Source: Rhizobium sp. RU20A (GTDB taxonomy: Bacteria > Pseudomonadota > Alphaproteobacteria > Rhizobiales > Rhizobiaceae). Taken from it: a stretch of 64,000 bases of DNA. The notes under the pieces are model-generated. The model saw only the letters and a program-made list of their open reading frames with translations. It did not search any database and was not told the origin of the DNA. The stretch spans positions 868,001 through 932,000 of the forward strand of contig NZ_FTMB01000001.1 of assembly GCF_900155885.1 (NCBI RefSeq), given 5' to 3'. The translations under genes were made by a program, and so were the position numbers. Shown here one piece after another: positions 19,701 to 26,917 of this stretch; position 1 is the first letter of the stretch; the number at the start of each line of letters is the position of its first letter.

Positions 19701-21049
19701 AGGCCGAGGAGCGTTCCGCCCAGGTCGCCAACGCCATCCGCGAGGGCCTGCGCGCAAGCTACGAGGACGTCAATCAGGTTCTTTCCGCTGCCGAACAGCG
19801 CGCCATCAAGGCGGCCGAAAACCTGCGCGGCACCGCCGCCCAGGCCGGTGCCGAGGCGACCGAGAGCGTCGAACAGGCCCTCCGCACGGCCGAGGAGCGC
19901 TCCAAGGAAGTCGCCCAGCGGCTGCGCGGCAGCGTCGGCACGTCGCTCGCCGATGTGGACCGCGTTCTGGCCGAAGCCGGCAAGCGCTCCGAGGGCGCCA
20001 GCGAGCAACTGCGTGCGGTCCTGCGCCAGTCGGCCGACGACGCCATCGCCCGCTTCTCCGGCGCCACGGAAGAAATCCGCCGCGCCGCCGACGAGATCTG
20101 CCGCGAACTCGGTGCAACGCGCGAGGACCTCAAGCGCGGCGCCTTCGATCTGCCCGAAGAAGCCAAGGAAAGCGCCGGCGCCATGCGCCGCGCCGTGGCC
20201 GAGCAGATCAAGGCCCTGCAGGACCTGTCCTCGATCATCGGCCGCTCGTCCAACGCGCTGGAATTTGCAGCCCCCGCGCCGCAGGCTGGCGCCATGGCCG
20301 CCCCGTCAGCGCAGCCCGGCCTGCCCACGGGCCTTCCCTTCACCCTGCCCGGCACCATGGCGGCGGCAGCCAGTCCCGCCGTCGGCACCATGGGCACCGG
20401 CCTTGCCGCGACCCAGCCCGCCAGCGCGCCGGCCGCAGCCCCCGTGCGGGCGGCCCGGCCGGAGGCCGACGGCCTGCGCGGCAGCCTCGGTCTTGAGCGT
20501 GCCACGCAGCCCGCCCAGACGCGCCTGCCCGCCGCCGATCCGGCTGCGGAATACCGCCCCCGTCAGGAAGAAGGCGGCGGCTGGGTGCGCGATCTCCTGC
20601 GTGCGGCCTCCCGCGAGGAAGCACCGGCCGCCCCGGCTCAGCGCCAGCCCGAGCTTCAGCCGCAGCCCCAGGCTCGCCCCGCCACGGAAGCGCGCAACCC
20701 GCGCCATGTGGTGGAATCGCTGAACTCGCTGTCGGTCGATATTGCCCGCGCCATCGACCACGACGCCTCCGTCGATCTGTGGCGCCGCTACCAGCGCGGC
20801 GAGCGCGACGTCTTTACCCGTCGCCTCTACACGCTGAAGGGCCAGCAGACCTTCGACGAGATCAAGCGCAAATATGACCGCGAGCCGGAGTTCCGCACCG
20901 CTGTCGATCGCTACATCGGCGATTTCGAAAAGCTGCTTTCGGACGTCGCCCGCAACGACCGCGACCGGACCATGACGCAGAGCTACCTGACCTCCGACAC
21001 GGGCAAGGTCTACACGATGCTCGCTCACGCCGCCGGCCGCTTCAGCTGA
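13772..21049 (+). CDS. Giant membrane-anchored helical repeat protein, GROWTH POLE RING (GPR) ortholog candidate
   Basis: A 2425-aa protein starting at the ATG at 13772 (CGAGG upstream). Order of parts: a charged Pro/Ala-rich cytoplasmic N terminus (1-120), two membrane helices (about 124-147 and 163-190), then roughly 1950 residues of almost unbroken alpha helix rich in Ala, Glu, Arg, Thr and Ser. A Pro/Ala/Gln-rich linker (about 2170-2305) and a conserved C-terminal domain (about 2309-2425) follow, the latter with SLWRRYQRGER-like wording (VDLWRRYQRGERDVFTRRL). Internal repeats are multiples of 11 residues, the apolipoprotein-like periodicity. Size, topology and apolipoprotein-like composition match the Agrobacterium GPR protein, which forms a ring at the growing pole and is needed for rod shape. 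That identity is inferred from architecture, not alignment. An intrinsic terminator follows. Confidence 0.85.
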   Translation: MATKKGNESIDDQAFRALENALRIDFDELKSSLNDKADADQAPSGMPEPVPQPGRTERREAREREAKARTAAPSAAPEKRSEARAQAADPAPKSPSFAAANDDSRRSTSALLRAFDVRQGRRPMRIAAIVSLIWLVGTLGIANTLFGPALWNIRSLADLSSAPGAIGVLLAAFLPMAVFFLVALLVARVQELRIAARSMAEVALRLSEPETVAAERVMSVGQAVRREVSAMNDGIERTIARATELEALVHSEVNALERSYSDNELRVRALVQELGLEREAIIGHADRIRSSIIGAQSQLKDEIASVTDEVSRRIATSGEAFASLIETRAATLNEKSTNAIQTVSAMLTTRTDALLSNLTTAGVALGNEFDARLDQLSQTLNKRGQQLLGQFETRASTLDANTEKLNAALNERARQLNETLIARTRDLNETLNFGQQTIAGGIEEMLLSINTTLDDKGQAFRQTLQSVADETIMDLDIRSGFFEDKMQATVGQLSGAFDTRFSEFADAFDRRASELDSRITTSLGRIEKTVDTGSDAIGSVLDARIEQLGSTISDRSLTLAATLGATQDFIEESITNQTSALTEAMQAAHQRVDQVMAERSTSLIGALAATRSAIEETLTSSTTAMSNAMATAQEGIDSILLERSTALIGSLGATQAAIDDSIETRTSALTTAMQDVHQRIDTVLADRSSALIGALGATQVAIEDGITSRTRALETTVSQRTAALTDALETVQQRVDGVLAERSGALIGALDATQTAIEQSIGTRTGALTEALKSVHDRVDGVLADRSSALLGALDAAQTRLDNGFGGRAEMLQRTLVESERRINDGLASGALAIETAMAANTDRLDDVLTTHGQKIGSSIAEKIESVESAIAGGQQRLDAVLSDGAGGIAEAIGSGLGAMDITLSAARDQLETTLTAHGRDMGRTLDENHDRLTTTLMAQSLQIQTGLESSIETIEATLASGHERIDGAIGNHSRAISTTIEGGISQIETNLSAGHVRLAATLSGSGQEIAQTLDGRISAVEATLASGHDRVATTLARSTSAIETALGVGEERLSSTLLSSGRTFAETLGSGLGTIEHALTESHERLSAKLTDGIADMGERARMMVDSVGERFDDLASGFALRTAVTAETLSDRTNELGDQLASRVGTLTETMLRSSDEAARALSGTAETLASSLSATQTQIRDDLDGRLGAIRSTLTEGREQIDAVLGDQSNAIANTLASGATQLEIALEARKAAIGQTIESSAIALEDRLRSSTSAIADRLGETAQHIGRAADTLNSQMDSSFSGLNERLGETALQIETTIGVLGDRISESVTGVQAMVDVAGREIGDSLTTRIIDLERAGSSAASQIDSLLGARVGELERVTTNAAARIDETLSARAGDIERIGESTAAQLEQTLAARAGDIERIGNRTASQLDQTLAARASEFERIGGNTAAELDRTLSARVGEFERVTETGASRISETVERGAAHLEERFGTMDRALGVGLDNVSRTLETRAGSLAVTLRSAVQQTTEEIDAEARRAAERLAQTGENFTGTLEQQSRSFADIVEQKAEETASRSASLARSVTDASDAAIARLSEANDRIGDRARLVNASIDEAAGSAVERLATAGEEIGARARSVQETIDAASATAASRFAEAGRTIDAQARNVATSLDAIEKALGARGESIRATLDESTRELNSLLSTRSAELGRLIDEQARPIVDRYAATGADAAEQISAAARDSADRLRAESAALVQTITQRTGESIEALSGRASETAGAMQQMESRLAATATSLIDRLARSNAAMGEVLGTAETTLGTMEGKLDATTQRISDTAERVFDVLASSTRLIEGRVDKLADVSSHTLSQIGGIVGRFEEHSKVLNQASDLLGAAQSNLATTLDERQEALRTLSVGLVRRSEEVENTMRQVESLVDAAFARAEQRAVETTGTLRNGIQSSFAEIGRVLTDAETRAAATAETLRTTVVKAGEEAGEAVTRTARQAEERSAQVANAIREGLRASYEDVNQVLSAAEQRAIKAAENLRGTAAQAGAEATESVEQALRTAEERSKEVAQRLRGSVGTSLADVDRVLAEAGKRSEGASEQLRAVLRQSADDAIARFSGATEEIRRAADEICRELGATREDLKRGAFDLPEEAKESAGAMRRAVAEQIKALQDLSSIIGRSSNALEFAAPAPQAGAMAAPSAQPGLPTGLPFTLPGTMAAAASPAVGTMGTGLAATQPASAPAAAPVRAARPEADGLRGSLGLERATQPAQTRLPAADPAAEYRPRQEEGGGWVRDLLRAASREEAPAAPAQRQPELQPQPQARPATEARNPRHVVESLNSLSVDIARAIDHDASVDLWRRYQRGERDVFTRRLYTLKGQQTFDEIKRKYDREPEFRTAVDRYIGDFEKLLSDVARNDRDRTMTQSYLTSDTGKVYTMLAHAAGRFS
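15563..16255 (+). repeat. 44-residue tandem repeats inside the giant protein
   Basis: Starting at residue 598, units open with [ED]RS[ST][AS]LIGALGATQ-like wording and recur every 44, 44, 55, 44 and 44 residues (132 or 165 bp). The 55-residue unit equals 44 plus one extra 11-mer. All units are 11-residue multiples, as expected of hendecad helical repeats. Confidence 0.85.
17837..18166 (+). repeat. 22-residue tandem repeats inside the giant protein
   Basis: Five consecutive 22-residue (66-bp) units cover residues 1356-1465. Each reads close to ARAGDIERIG followed by a second half like STAAQLEQTLA. The units are diverged at DNA level but keep register without gaps. Confidence 0.88.
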
Positions 21050-21073
21050 TGCGGGCGTGAATACAACGATCGG

Positions 21074-21105
21074 AAAGGCCCGCCGTAAGACTGGCGGGCC
21101 TTTTT
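21074..21105 (+). terminator. Intrinsic terminator after the giant gene
   Basis: AAAGGCCCGCC (21074-21084) pairs with GGCGGGCCTTT, starting at 21093, and the run continues as TTTTT. It lies 25 bp after the stop codon. Confidence 0.9.
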
Positions 21106-21291
21106 GATTCACAATGGGAAAACAACCCCGCAAGCACTTGAATCGACACGCACGCGCATCAGAACGCCCCTCCGAGGGGTCACGCCGCCACCAGTATCCC
21201 CTCCGAAAGCACAGCCACCACCCCCGCATCGCCATCCCGGCAGCCGGCAGCAGAGCGGTTTTCCATCGATTGGTAGCAAGGATACTCCGAT

Positions 21292-22131
21292 ATGGACATG
21301 CACCCGACCGGGACGGCGTCGATAGAGGATCACGAGCCGGCAGCAACGGAAGCGCCAACCGGCGTCTCGCTCTTTTCGATCACGCAGGCGACAGCCGCAA
21401 CCTTCACCGATCTCTTCATCGGTCTCACTTTCCTGTGCTTCATCACGTCCGGCACCAAGCGGGTTCTCTGCCCCGTCCATGGCGAAATCATCGGCGAGGA
21501 AGGGGACCTGCTGGTCTTCCCTACCGGTTCGATCGTCACGCTCGAAAACGGCCCGATCCCCAAGGTCGGCTACCGCGCCGAGGGTGTCTATTTCCCGCGT
21601 GATCTGGTGCAGGAAGTCTTTTCCGAACACACGCCGCGGCATAGTTCGGCCGGCATCCAGATCCTGCGCGCCGCCTGCCGCCCGCACGAGATGCTGAATC
21701 TGCTGCGCGAGACGGTGGAGCGGCCCGACCTGCCGCCGCTCGTCCGGCGCCACCGCCTCCTCGAGCCGCTCTTGTGTCTGCGCCATCATGGAATCCAGTT
21801 ACCGGCGCAGGATCAAGACCAGCCCTCAAGCGCGGTGCGACGCCTGATCGAATCCGACGTGGCACGGCGCTGGCGCGTCGGCGAGGTCGCCCGGCATTTC
21901 GCGATGAGCGAAGCCACCTTTCGCCGCTGGCTGACCAAATCCGGCCCCGGATTTCATCGCGTCCTGATGAACACGCGGCTCGAAAAGGGGCTCGCACGTC
22001 TGCAGAGCACAACGCGGCCGATCTCCGAGATCGCGCTCGACTGCGGCTTCAAGACACCCTCGCATTTCTCCGACGCCTTTCGTGAAAGGTTCGGAATTAA
22101 GCCGAGATCGATCCGCAGCGCGGAAGATTGA
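21292..22131 (+). CDS. AraC family transcriptional regulator
   Basis: A 279-aa regulator with a C-terminal AraC DNA-binding domain (about residues 180-277). The first helix-turn-helix is RWRVGEVARHFAMSEATFRRW. The second contains ISEIALDCGFKTPSHFSDAF, followed by the FGIKPRSIR family ending. The N-terminal half is a cupin-like sensing region (CPVHGEIIGEEGDLLVFPTGS) with no identifiable ligand. It lies 98 bp upstream of the co-directional YbhB-like gene, a possible target, though this is only positional inference. Confidence 0.88.
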   Translation: MDMHPTGTASIEDHEPAATEAPTGVSLFSITQATAATFTDLFIGLTFLCFITSGTKRVLCPVHGEIIGEEGDLLVFPTGSIVTLENGPIPKVGYRAEGVYFPRDLVQEVFSEHTPRHSSAGIQILRAACRPHEMLNLLRETVERPDLPPLVRRHRLLEPLLCLRHHGIQLPAQDQDQPSSAVRRLIESDVARRWRVGEVARHFAMSEATFRRWLTKSGPGFHRVLMNTRLEKGLARLQSTTRPISEIALDCGFKTPSHFSDAFRERFGIKPRSIRSAED

Positions 22132-22228
22132 GCGTTCTTCGACAGACATTGCGTGTTGGCCGGAAGCAGGACAGCGTGGGGAGCGCTACGCCTTGCTGCA
22201 CGATCAACCGTTCAGAAAGGACACGTTC

Positions 22229-22777
22229 ATGTCGAAAGCCCTCTTCCTCTCCGCGCTCCTCGTTGCCCCCACACTCGGTTCGGGCGCCAGCGCCTCCGAC
22301 TTCAAGCTGACCAGCAAGACCATCGCAGAAGGCATGCAACTTGTGCCGGACTCCGTTTTCGCCGGCTTCGGCTGCGAGGGCAAGAACCGCTCCCCCGACC
22401 TCGCCTGGACCGGCGCGCCAGAGGGCACGAAGAGCTTTGCGATCACCGCCTACGATCCGGATGCCCCGACAGGCTTGGGCTGGTGGCACTGGAACGCCGT
22501 CAACATCCCCGCAACCGTCACCGCCCTCGAGGGTGGCGCGAGCAGCGACGGCACGATGCCGGCGGGCGCAGTCGAGCTCAAGAATGATTACGGGGCCACG
22601 GGCTTCGGCGGCGCCTGCCCGCCGCCCGGCGAGGTCCACCGCTACATCTTCACCGTCCATGCGCTCTCGACCGAGACACTCGACCTGCCGGACAACGCCA
22701 GCAATGCGCTGGCCGGCTTCATGATCGGTGCGAACACGATCGCCACCGCACGGATGACCGCCGTCTATAACCGCTGA
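22229..22777 (+). CDS. YbhB/YbcL family Raf-kinase-inhibitor-like protein, secreted
   Basis: A 182-aa phosphatidylethanolamine-binding-protein-like protein. The ATG at 22229 has AGAAAGGA 8 bases upstream and opens a signal peptide (SKALFLSALLVAPTLGSGASA), so the mature protein is periplasmic. Family landmarks are GCEGKNRSPDLAWTGAPEGTKS, YDPDAPTGLGWWHWNAVNIP and GACPPPGEVHRYIFTVHAL. Cellular role is unknown for the bacterial family; E. coli YbcL has been linked to host interaction. Confidence 0.93.
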   Translation: MSKALFLSALLVAPTLGSGASASDFKLTSKTIAEGMQLVPDSVFAGFGCEGKNRSPDLAWTGAPEGTKSFAITAYDPDAPTGLGWWHWNAVNIPATVTALEGGASSDGTMPAGAVELKNDYGATGFGGACPPPGEVHRYIFTVHALSTETLDLPDNASNALAGFMIGANTIATARMTAVYNR

Positions 22778-22806
22778 GCTGCGGACCGGCGCGCCCCAAA
22801 CGACAA

Positions 22807-22830
22807 GCGGCGGGAGTGGCCTCCCGCCGC
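22807..22830. terminator. Hairpin between convergent ybhB-like and phoX genes
   Basis: A perfect 10-bp stem, GCGGCGGGAG (22807-22816) with CTCCCGCCGC (22821-22830), has a 4-base loop. A T-richer stretch follows on the minus strand (TTGTCGTTTGG). It probably acts on phoX transcripts, perhaps in both directions. Confidence 0.6.
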
Positions 22831-22857
22831 CGTGGTTGCATCGATCTTAGATGCTGC

Positions 22858-24768
22858 TTAGCCGATCATGGCATTGTCGGCGCGCTTGATGGCGACGATG
22901 GTCGAGCGGGGCAGCTTGCCTTCGCCGTCCGGGAACGGGGCGTCGGGGTGCTGGATGCCGACGAAGTGGGTGCGCTTGTCGGCCGACCAGGTCTGGCCGG
23001 TGACTTCGGCACCCTTCGGGGCGGTCAGGAAGCGCTCGATGCGGCCCGTGACGGGGTCGCCGGCGAGCATCTGGTTGTTGCCCTGGCCTGCGAAGTCGCC
23101 TTCGTTGGTGTCTTCGCCGTCCGTCTGGATCCACAGAAGGCCGGTCGTATCGAACATCATCCCGTCGGGCGAGTTGAACATGTTGCCTTCGTTGATGTTG
23201 GACGAGCCGGCATAGGCGTCCTTATGGACCGACGGGTTGCCGGCCATGCAGAACAGGTCCCACTTGAACTTGCCATCGGCATGGTCGTCGTTTTCCGGGT
23301 ACCAGCGCACGATCTGGCCATAGCCGTTCTTCTCACGCGGGTTGACGGCATTGAGGGCCAGCTCGTCGCCGCCGGCATTGGTGCGCAGCTTGCCGTCCTT
23401 CATTTCGCCGCGGCGGCTGTTGTTGGTCAGCGCGCAATAGGCTTCGACGGCGACCGGATTGATGGCGACCCATTCCGGACGGTCCATGGTGGTGGCGCCA
23501 ACCTTGGAAGCAGCCTTGCGGGTGAAGACGCAGATTTCATCCGCTTTCATGCCGGTGGCCTCGGGCGTCAGCGCCAGCCACTCGCCCGTGCCGTCGTCCG
23601 AGAACTTGGCAACGTAGAGCTGGCCGTCGTCGAGCAGCGTCGAGGTGTCGCCGCCGGGCACATAGATGCCGGTGGAGACGAACTTGTAGAGGAACTCGCC
23701 GCGCTCGTCGTCGCCCATATAGACGATGACACGGCCGTCGCGGGCAACCGTGACGGCGGCGTTCTCATGCTTGATGCGTCCGAGCGCGGTGCGCTTGACC
23801 GGCTTGGAGGAAGCATCCGCCGGATTGATCTCGACGACATAACCGAAGCGGTGCGGCTCGTTCGGGTTCTTGGAGACATCGAAGCGGGCGTCAAACTTTT
23901 CGTAGGAATAGACCGACTCGGCGGCAATGCCGTAGCGCTTGTAGTCTTCCGGCAGCGCGAAATTCGCATCCGTCGAACCGAAATAGCCGTTGAAGTTCTC
24001 TTCGCAGGTCAGATACGTGCCCCACGGCGTCTTGCCCGCGCCGCAGTTGTTCAGCGTCCCGAGACATTCGGTGCCGGTGGTGTCGGCTTCGGTCTTCAGA
24101 AGGTCGGAGCCGGCAGCCGGGCCCGAGAGCATCATCGGCGTGTTGTGGTGGATGCGGCGGTTGAACGGGCTGTCGAGCACGATCTGCCAGCCGTTTTCGC
24201 CCTCGGCGACTTCCATGACGGTCACGCCCTGCATGTTCTGCAGGATCTTCACGTCGTCCGCCGACTGCGGCACGCCTTCGGGCGCATGTGGAAGGTTGAT
24301 TTCCGGGTTCACATATTCATGGTTGACGGCGATCAGTTGGTGGCCGCCGACGACGAAGAGTTCCATGCCGTCGGTGTTCTCGCCGAAGACCTTGTCGGAG
24401 TTCTCCAGCGAAACGCCCTTGGCCGGATCGACATCGGCAACGTTCGAGAAGAGCGGCTGACCCCACTTGGCAAGCGGGTTCCAGTTATAGCCATCCGGAA
24501 CATGAACGGTGGCGTCAGTGCCGGCCGGAACGGGCGTGAAGGGGAAACGCGAGGTGGCGTCGGCGGCTTCGACGGCCGTGGAGCTCATCAGCTGGCCGAT
24601 CGTTCCCATGGCGGCAGCCGCCGAACCGAAGGCCAGGATGCCGCCGAGGAAGCCACGGCGCGAAACGGCCCGTTCGACCACTCGGTCGAAATCGGTCACC
24701 GCCGGCGGCGGATTCTGCCGTTCGTCCCATTCGTCCCAGCTCATCTTGAACTTGTCGATCGTGGTCAT
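22858..24768 (-). CDS. phoX: PhoX family alkaline phosphatase (DUF839), Tat-exported
   Basis: A 636-aa periplasmic phosphatase of the PhoX/DUF839 family, which use calcium and iron. A twin-arginine signal is present at residues 36-40 (SRRGF) followed by LGGILAFGSAAAAMG; the 35-residue leader before the Arg pair is usual for this family. Recognisable segments are LFVVGGHQLIAVNHEYVNPE, CGAGKTPWGTYLTCEENFNG, VYMGDDERGEFLYKFVS and FNSPDGMMFDTTGLLWIQTDG, which supply the metal-binding acidic residues and the conserved Cys. A candidate Pho box lies about 57 bp upstream, which fits phosphate-starvation control by PhoB. Confidence 0.93.
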   Translation of the reverse strand: MTTIDKFKMSWDEWDERQNPPPAVTDFDRVVERAVSRRGFLGGILAFGSAAAAMGTIGQLMSSTAVEAADATSRFPFTPVPAGTDATVHVPDGYNWNPLAKWGQPLFSNVADVDPAKGVSLENSDKVFGENTDGMELFVVGGHQLIAVNHEYVNPEINLPHAPEGVPQSADDVKILQNMQGVTVMEVAEGENGWQIVLDSPFNRRIHHNTPMMLSGPAAGSDLLKTEADTTGTECLGTLNNCGAGKTPWGTYLTCEENFNGYFGSTDANFALPEDYKRYGIAAESVYSYEKFDARFDVSKNPNEPHRFGYVVEINPADASSKPVKRTALGRIKHENAAVTVARDGRVIVYMGDDERGEFLYKFVSTGIYVPGGDTSTLLDDGQLYVAKFSDDGTGEWLALTPEATGMKADEICVFTRKAASKVGATTMDRPEWVAINPVAVEAYCALTNNSRRGEMKDGKLRTNAGGDELALNAVNPREKNGYGQIVRWYPENDDHADGKFKWDLFCMAGNPSVHKDAYAGSSNINEGNMFNSPDGMMFDTTGLLWIQTDGEDTNEGDFAGQGNNQMLAGDPVTGRIERFLTAPKGAEVTGQTWSADKRTHFVGIQHPDAPFPDGEGKLPRSTIVAIKRADNAMIG

Positions 24769-24824
24769 GGTACCCTCTTCGGTTTGATGGGTGAGAAGTG
24801 ACGCACGTGGGTTAGCCCCGCTGA

Positions 24825-24842
24825 TTTACAGCGACGTGACAC
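24825..24842 (-). promoter_or_regulatory. Candidate Pho box upstream of phoX
   Basis: On the minus strand two half-sites, GTGTCAC and CTGTAAA, are separated by 4 bases, the geometry of the PhoB consensus CTGTCAT-N4-CTGTCAT. Each half matches at 5 of 7 positions. Location directly upstream of phoX supports the call. Confidence 0.5.
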
Positions 24843-25002
24843 CAGGTTCAAAAAACACGCAAAGATGATCACTTTTTTCGGGAACCAGTATCCGTCCCGC
24901 CTAACGCATTGCCGCAGAAGCGAAATTCTGCGCGACTGGTTTCCCTTCACGCAGCAATCCTCTAGGCTCCGAGCGCTATCAGGTCCAAGAAGGAGAATTG
25001 CC

Positions 25003-25572
25003 ATGGTCCGATCGATCTACATGGCCGGCCCCGAAGTCTTCATGCCCAATGCCCGCGCCATCATGGACGAGAAGACTGAGCTTGCGCGCGAGGCCGGCTT
25101 TCGCGCCATCTGCCCGGGCGACCTCGATATTCCGCCGGCGCCGACCAAGAAGGCCTTCGGACTGGCCATCAGCCAGGTGGATGAAGAGATGATGCTGGAG
25201 GCCGATGCCATCATCGCCAACCTCACCCCGTTCCGCGGCCTTGCCGCCGATGTCGGCACGGCCTTCGAACTTGGCTTCATGTGCGCGCTCGGCAAGCCCG
25301 TCACGGCCTATACGAACGTGCCGGAAAGCCATTATGCGCGCTGCGTCGCCTATTATGAGGGGCGCGTCACGAAGGGCGAGGATGGTTATCAGCGCGGGTC
25401 GGACGGCCTGTCACTGGAGGATTTCGAGATGATCGACAATCTGATGCTGCATGGCGGCGTCGAGCGCCGCGGCGGCCTCATCGCCATCGGAAGCGCTCCG
25501 CCGGATGCGCTCTACACCGATCTTGCCGCTTTTCGGCAGTGCCTTGCCCATCTCAAGGACCGCTTCGCCTGA
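25003..25572 (+). CDS. Nucleoside 2-deoxyribosyltransferase-like protein
   Basis: A 189-aa protein of the nucleoside 2-deoxyribosyltransferase superfamily (Rossmann-like fold). The start ATG is preceded by AGGAG (24991-24995). The N terminus RSIYMAGPEVFMPNA carries the YMAGP motif. EADAIIANLTPFRGLAADVGTAFELGFMCALGKPV contains the conserved Asp and the catalytic Glu of the DxGTAFELGF motif. It may act in nucleoside salvage or cleave modified nucleotides. It is a single gene convergent with a diguanylate cyclase. Confidence 0.9.
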   Translation: MVRSIYMAGPEVFMPNARAIMDEKTELAREAGFRAICPGDLDIPPAPTKKAFGLAISQVDEEMMLEADAIIANLTPFRGLAADVGTAFELGFMCALGKPVTAYTNVPESHYARCVAYYEGRVTKGEDGYQRGSDGLSLEDFEMIDNLMLHGGVERRGGLIAIGSAPPDALYTDLAAFRQCLAHLKDRFA

Positions 25573-25587
25573 ACACGAAGGCCAGAA

Positions 25588-25629
25588 CAACAAGGCCCGG
25601 CCGATCTCCTGACCGGCCGGGCCTTGTTT
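25588..25629. terminator. Bidirectional terminator between convergent genes
   Basis: AACAAGGCCCGGCC on the left and GGCCGGGCCTTGTT on the right form a long stem of about 14 bp, with A-rich left and T-rich right ends. It can terminate both the deoxyribosyltransferase gene and the leftward GGDEF gene. Confidence 0.85.
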
Positions 25630-25646
25630 CAGCAGTGACGTGCGGC

Positions 25647-26717
25647 TCAGCGGCGATAGATCAGCCAGTTCTTGCCGCTTTCCTTGCGCATACCCTCTTC
25701 GAAGTGGACGACACGGTTGCGGCCGCCATTCTTGGCGCAATAGAGCGCCAGATCGCTCTTCTGGTAGAGGTCGGTCGGATCGTCGGCCTCCGCGGCCATG
25801 CAGACGCCGATCGACAGGGTGATCGGACCGTAATTGATCCCGGTCTTGGAATTCTTGAAGGGTGTCGCGGCCACCGCCGCACGGACTCGTTCCGCCACGC
25901 CCTGGCATTCCTCGGCGCTCAGGTCCGACAGGATGACCGCAAATTCCTCGCCGCCGGTACGGGCCACGAAGGATTCGCGCGGCACCGTCAGCCGGATCAG
26001 ATTGCCGACCGTCGCCAGAATCTTGTCGCCGACCGGATGGCCATAGGCGTCGTTCACCTTCTTGAAATGGTCGATATCGGCGACCAGGAGCCCCGTCATG
26101 TACCGCAGCTTTTCCGAATTGTAGATAGTGGTCAGTCGTTCGTCGAAGGCACGGCGATTGGCCAGCCGCGTCAGCGAGTCGGTATTGGCGATCCGCTTGT
26201 ACTCATCGAGTTCCTGACGGATCGATTCGATCTCGAAGGACTTCTGCACGACATTCTCGACCCGCTCCTTGCCTTCGCTCATGGTGGCGCTGGTGGCGTC
26301 GGAGAGAATGTTGATCGCGTGGCGCAGCAGTTCGACGCCGTTGGAGCTCTTGCCGTTGATGTTGCGATAGGCTTCGCCGAGGATCTGGTTGTAGCTTTCC
26401 AGTGCATGCTGCTCGTCGCGCAGGAGGTTCAGGACCTCGCTGAGCTGCAGGGAAAGATTGCGATGGGCCGTCTCCAGCGTCGCGGGCCGGTGCACATGCG
26501 CGAAGTAACGCAGCCCGATCTCGTCGAGCTCCTCCTGCGTCGCCTTGCTTCCGAGCGCCGCGAGTTCCTTCGTCAGCTTCGGATTGGAGCCGATATAGGC
26601 TTCGTAGTACAGTTCGTAATTCCGCGGAATCGGCGCAATCCCCATGACGCGCATCGCGTGCGTCACTTGCGCGGCAATATCTGGGACAGGCGTTTTCTGC
26701 GCGGGAGCAGCAGCCAT
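25647..26717 (-). CDS. GGDEF diguanylate cyclase
   Basis: A soluble protein of about 356 aa that should make cyclic di-GMP. The start is taken at the ATG complementary to 26715-26717 because GAGGGG precedes it; an ATG 42 bp further upstream is possible. The N-terminal 160 residues are helical, with conserved wording IPRNYELYYEAYIGSNPKLTKEL, a domain seen in rhizobial diguanylate cyclases. A GGDEF domain follows with NTDSLTRLANRRAF, ADIDHFKKVND and the active-site GGEEF at residues 255-259. Five residues before the active site I see RESF rather than RxxD, so the usual product-inhibition I-site is absent. Confidence 0.92.
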   Translation of the reverse strand: MAAAPAQKTPVPDIAAQVTHAMRVMGIAPIPRNYELYYEAYIGSNPKLTKELAALGSKATQEELDEIGLRYFAHVHRPATLETAHRNLSLQLSEVLNLLRDEQHALESYNQILGEAYRNINGKSSNGVELLRHAINILSDATSATMSEGKERVENVVQKSFEIESIRQELDEYKRIANTDSLTRLANRRAFDERLTTIYNSEKLRYMTGLLVADIDHFKKVNDAYGHPVGDKILATVGNLIRLTVPRESFVARTGGEEFAVILSDLSAEECQGVAERVRAAVAATPFKNSKTGINYGPITLSIGVCMAAEADDPTDLYQKSDLALYCAKNGGRNRVVHFEEGMRKESGKNWLIYRR

Positions 26718-26859
26718 CTGACGACCCCTCGTCACGATTACATCGAGTTCCCGTATCATTAGGGATCAATCATTTGGAAAGTGTTAAACGTAATCACCGT
26801 TTAGAAACTTTGGGTAAAGCGCACCTGTGACGGCATCAACCGAAAAATGAGCGCCGTAG

Positions 26860-26891
26860 AAAAAACGGGAGTTCGCCAAGGCGAACTCCCG
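26860..26891 (-). terminator. Intrinsic terminator of fumC
   Basis: CGGGAGTTCGCC pairs with GGCGAACTCCCG around an AA/TT loop. On the minus strand the stem is followed by TTTTTTC. It lies 27 bp beyond the fumC stop. Confidence 0.9.
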
Positions 26892-26917
26892 CGAGGTTGC
26901 GGATGGAGATCGATCGC

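Noticed and set aside
13691-20008. An uninterrupted antisense frame of about 2100 codons opposite the giant gene
   Set aside because: It mirrors the codon pattern of the sense gene in GC-rich DNA (sense third-position G/C bias leaves few antisense stops). It has low-complexity Gly/Ala/Arg/Asp composition and no recognisable domain, while the sense frame has membrane helices, repeats in register and a ribosome site.
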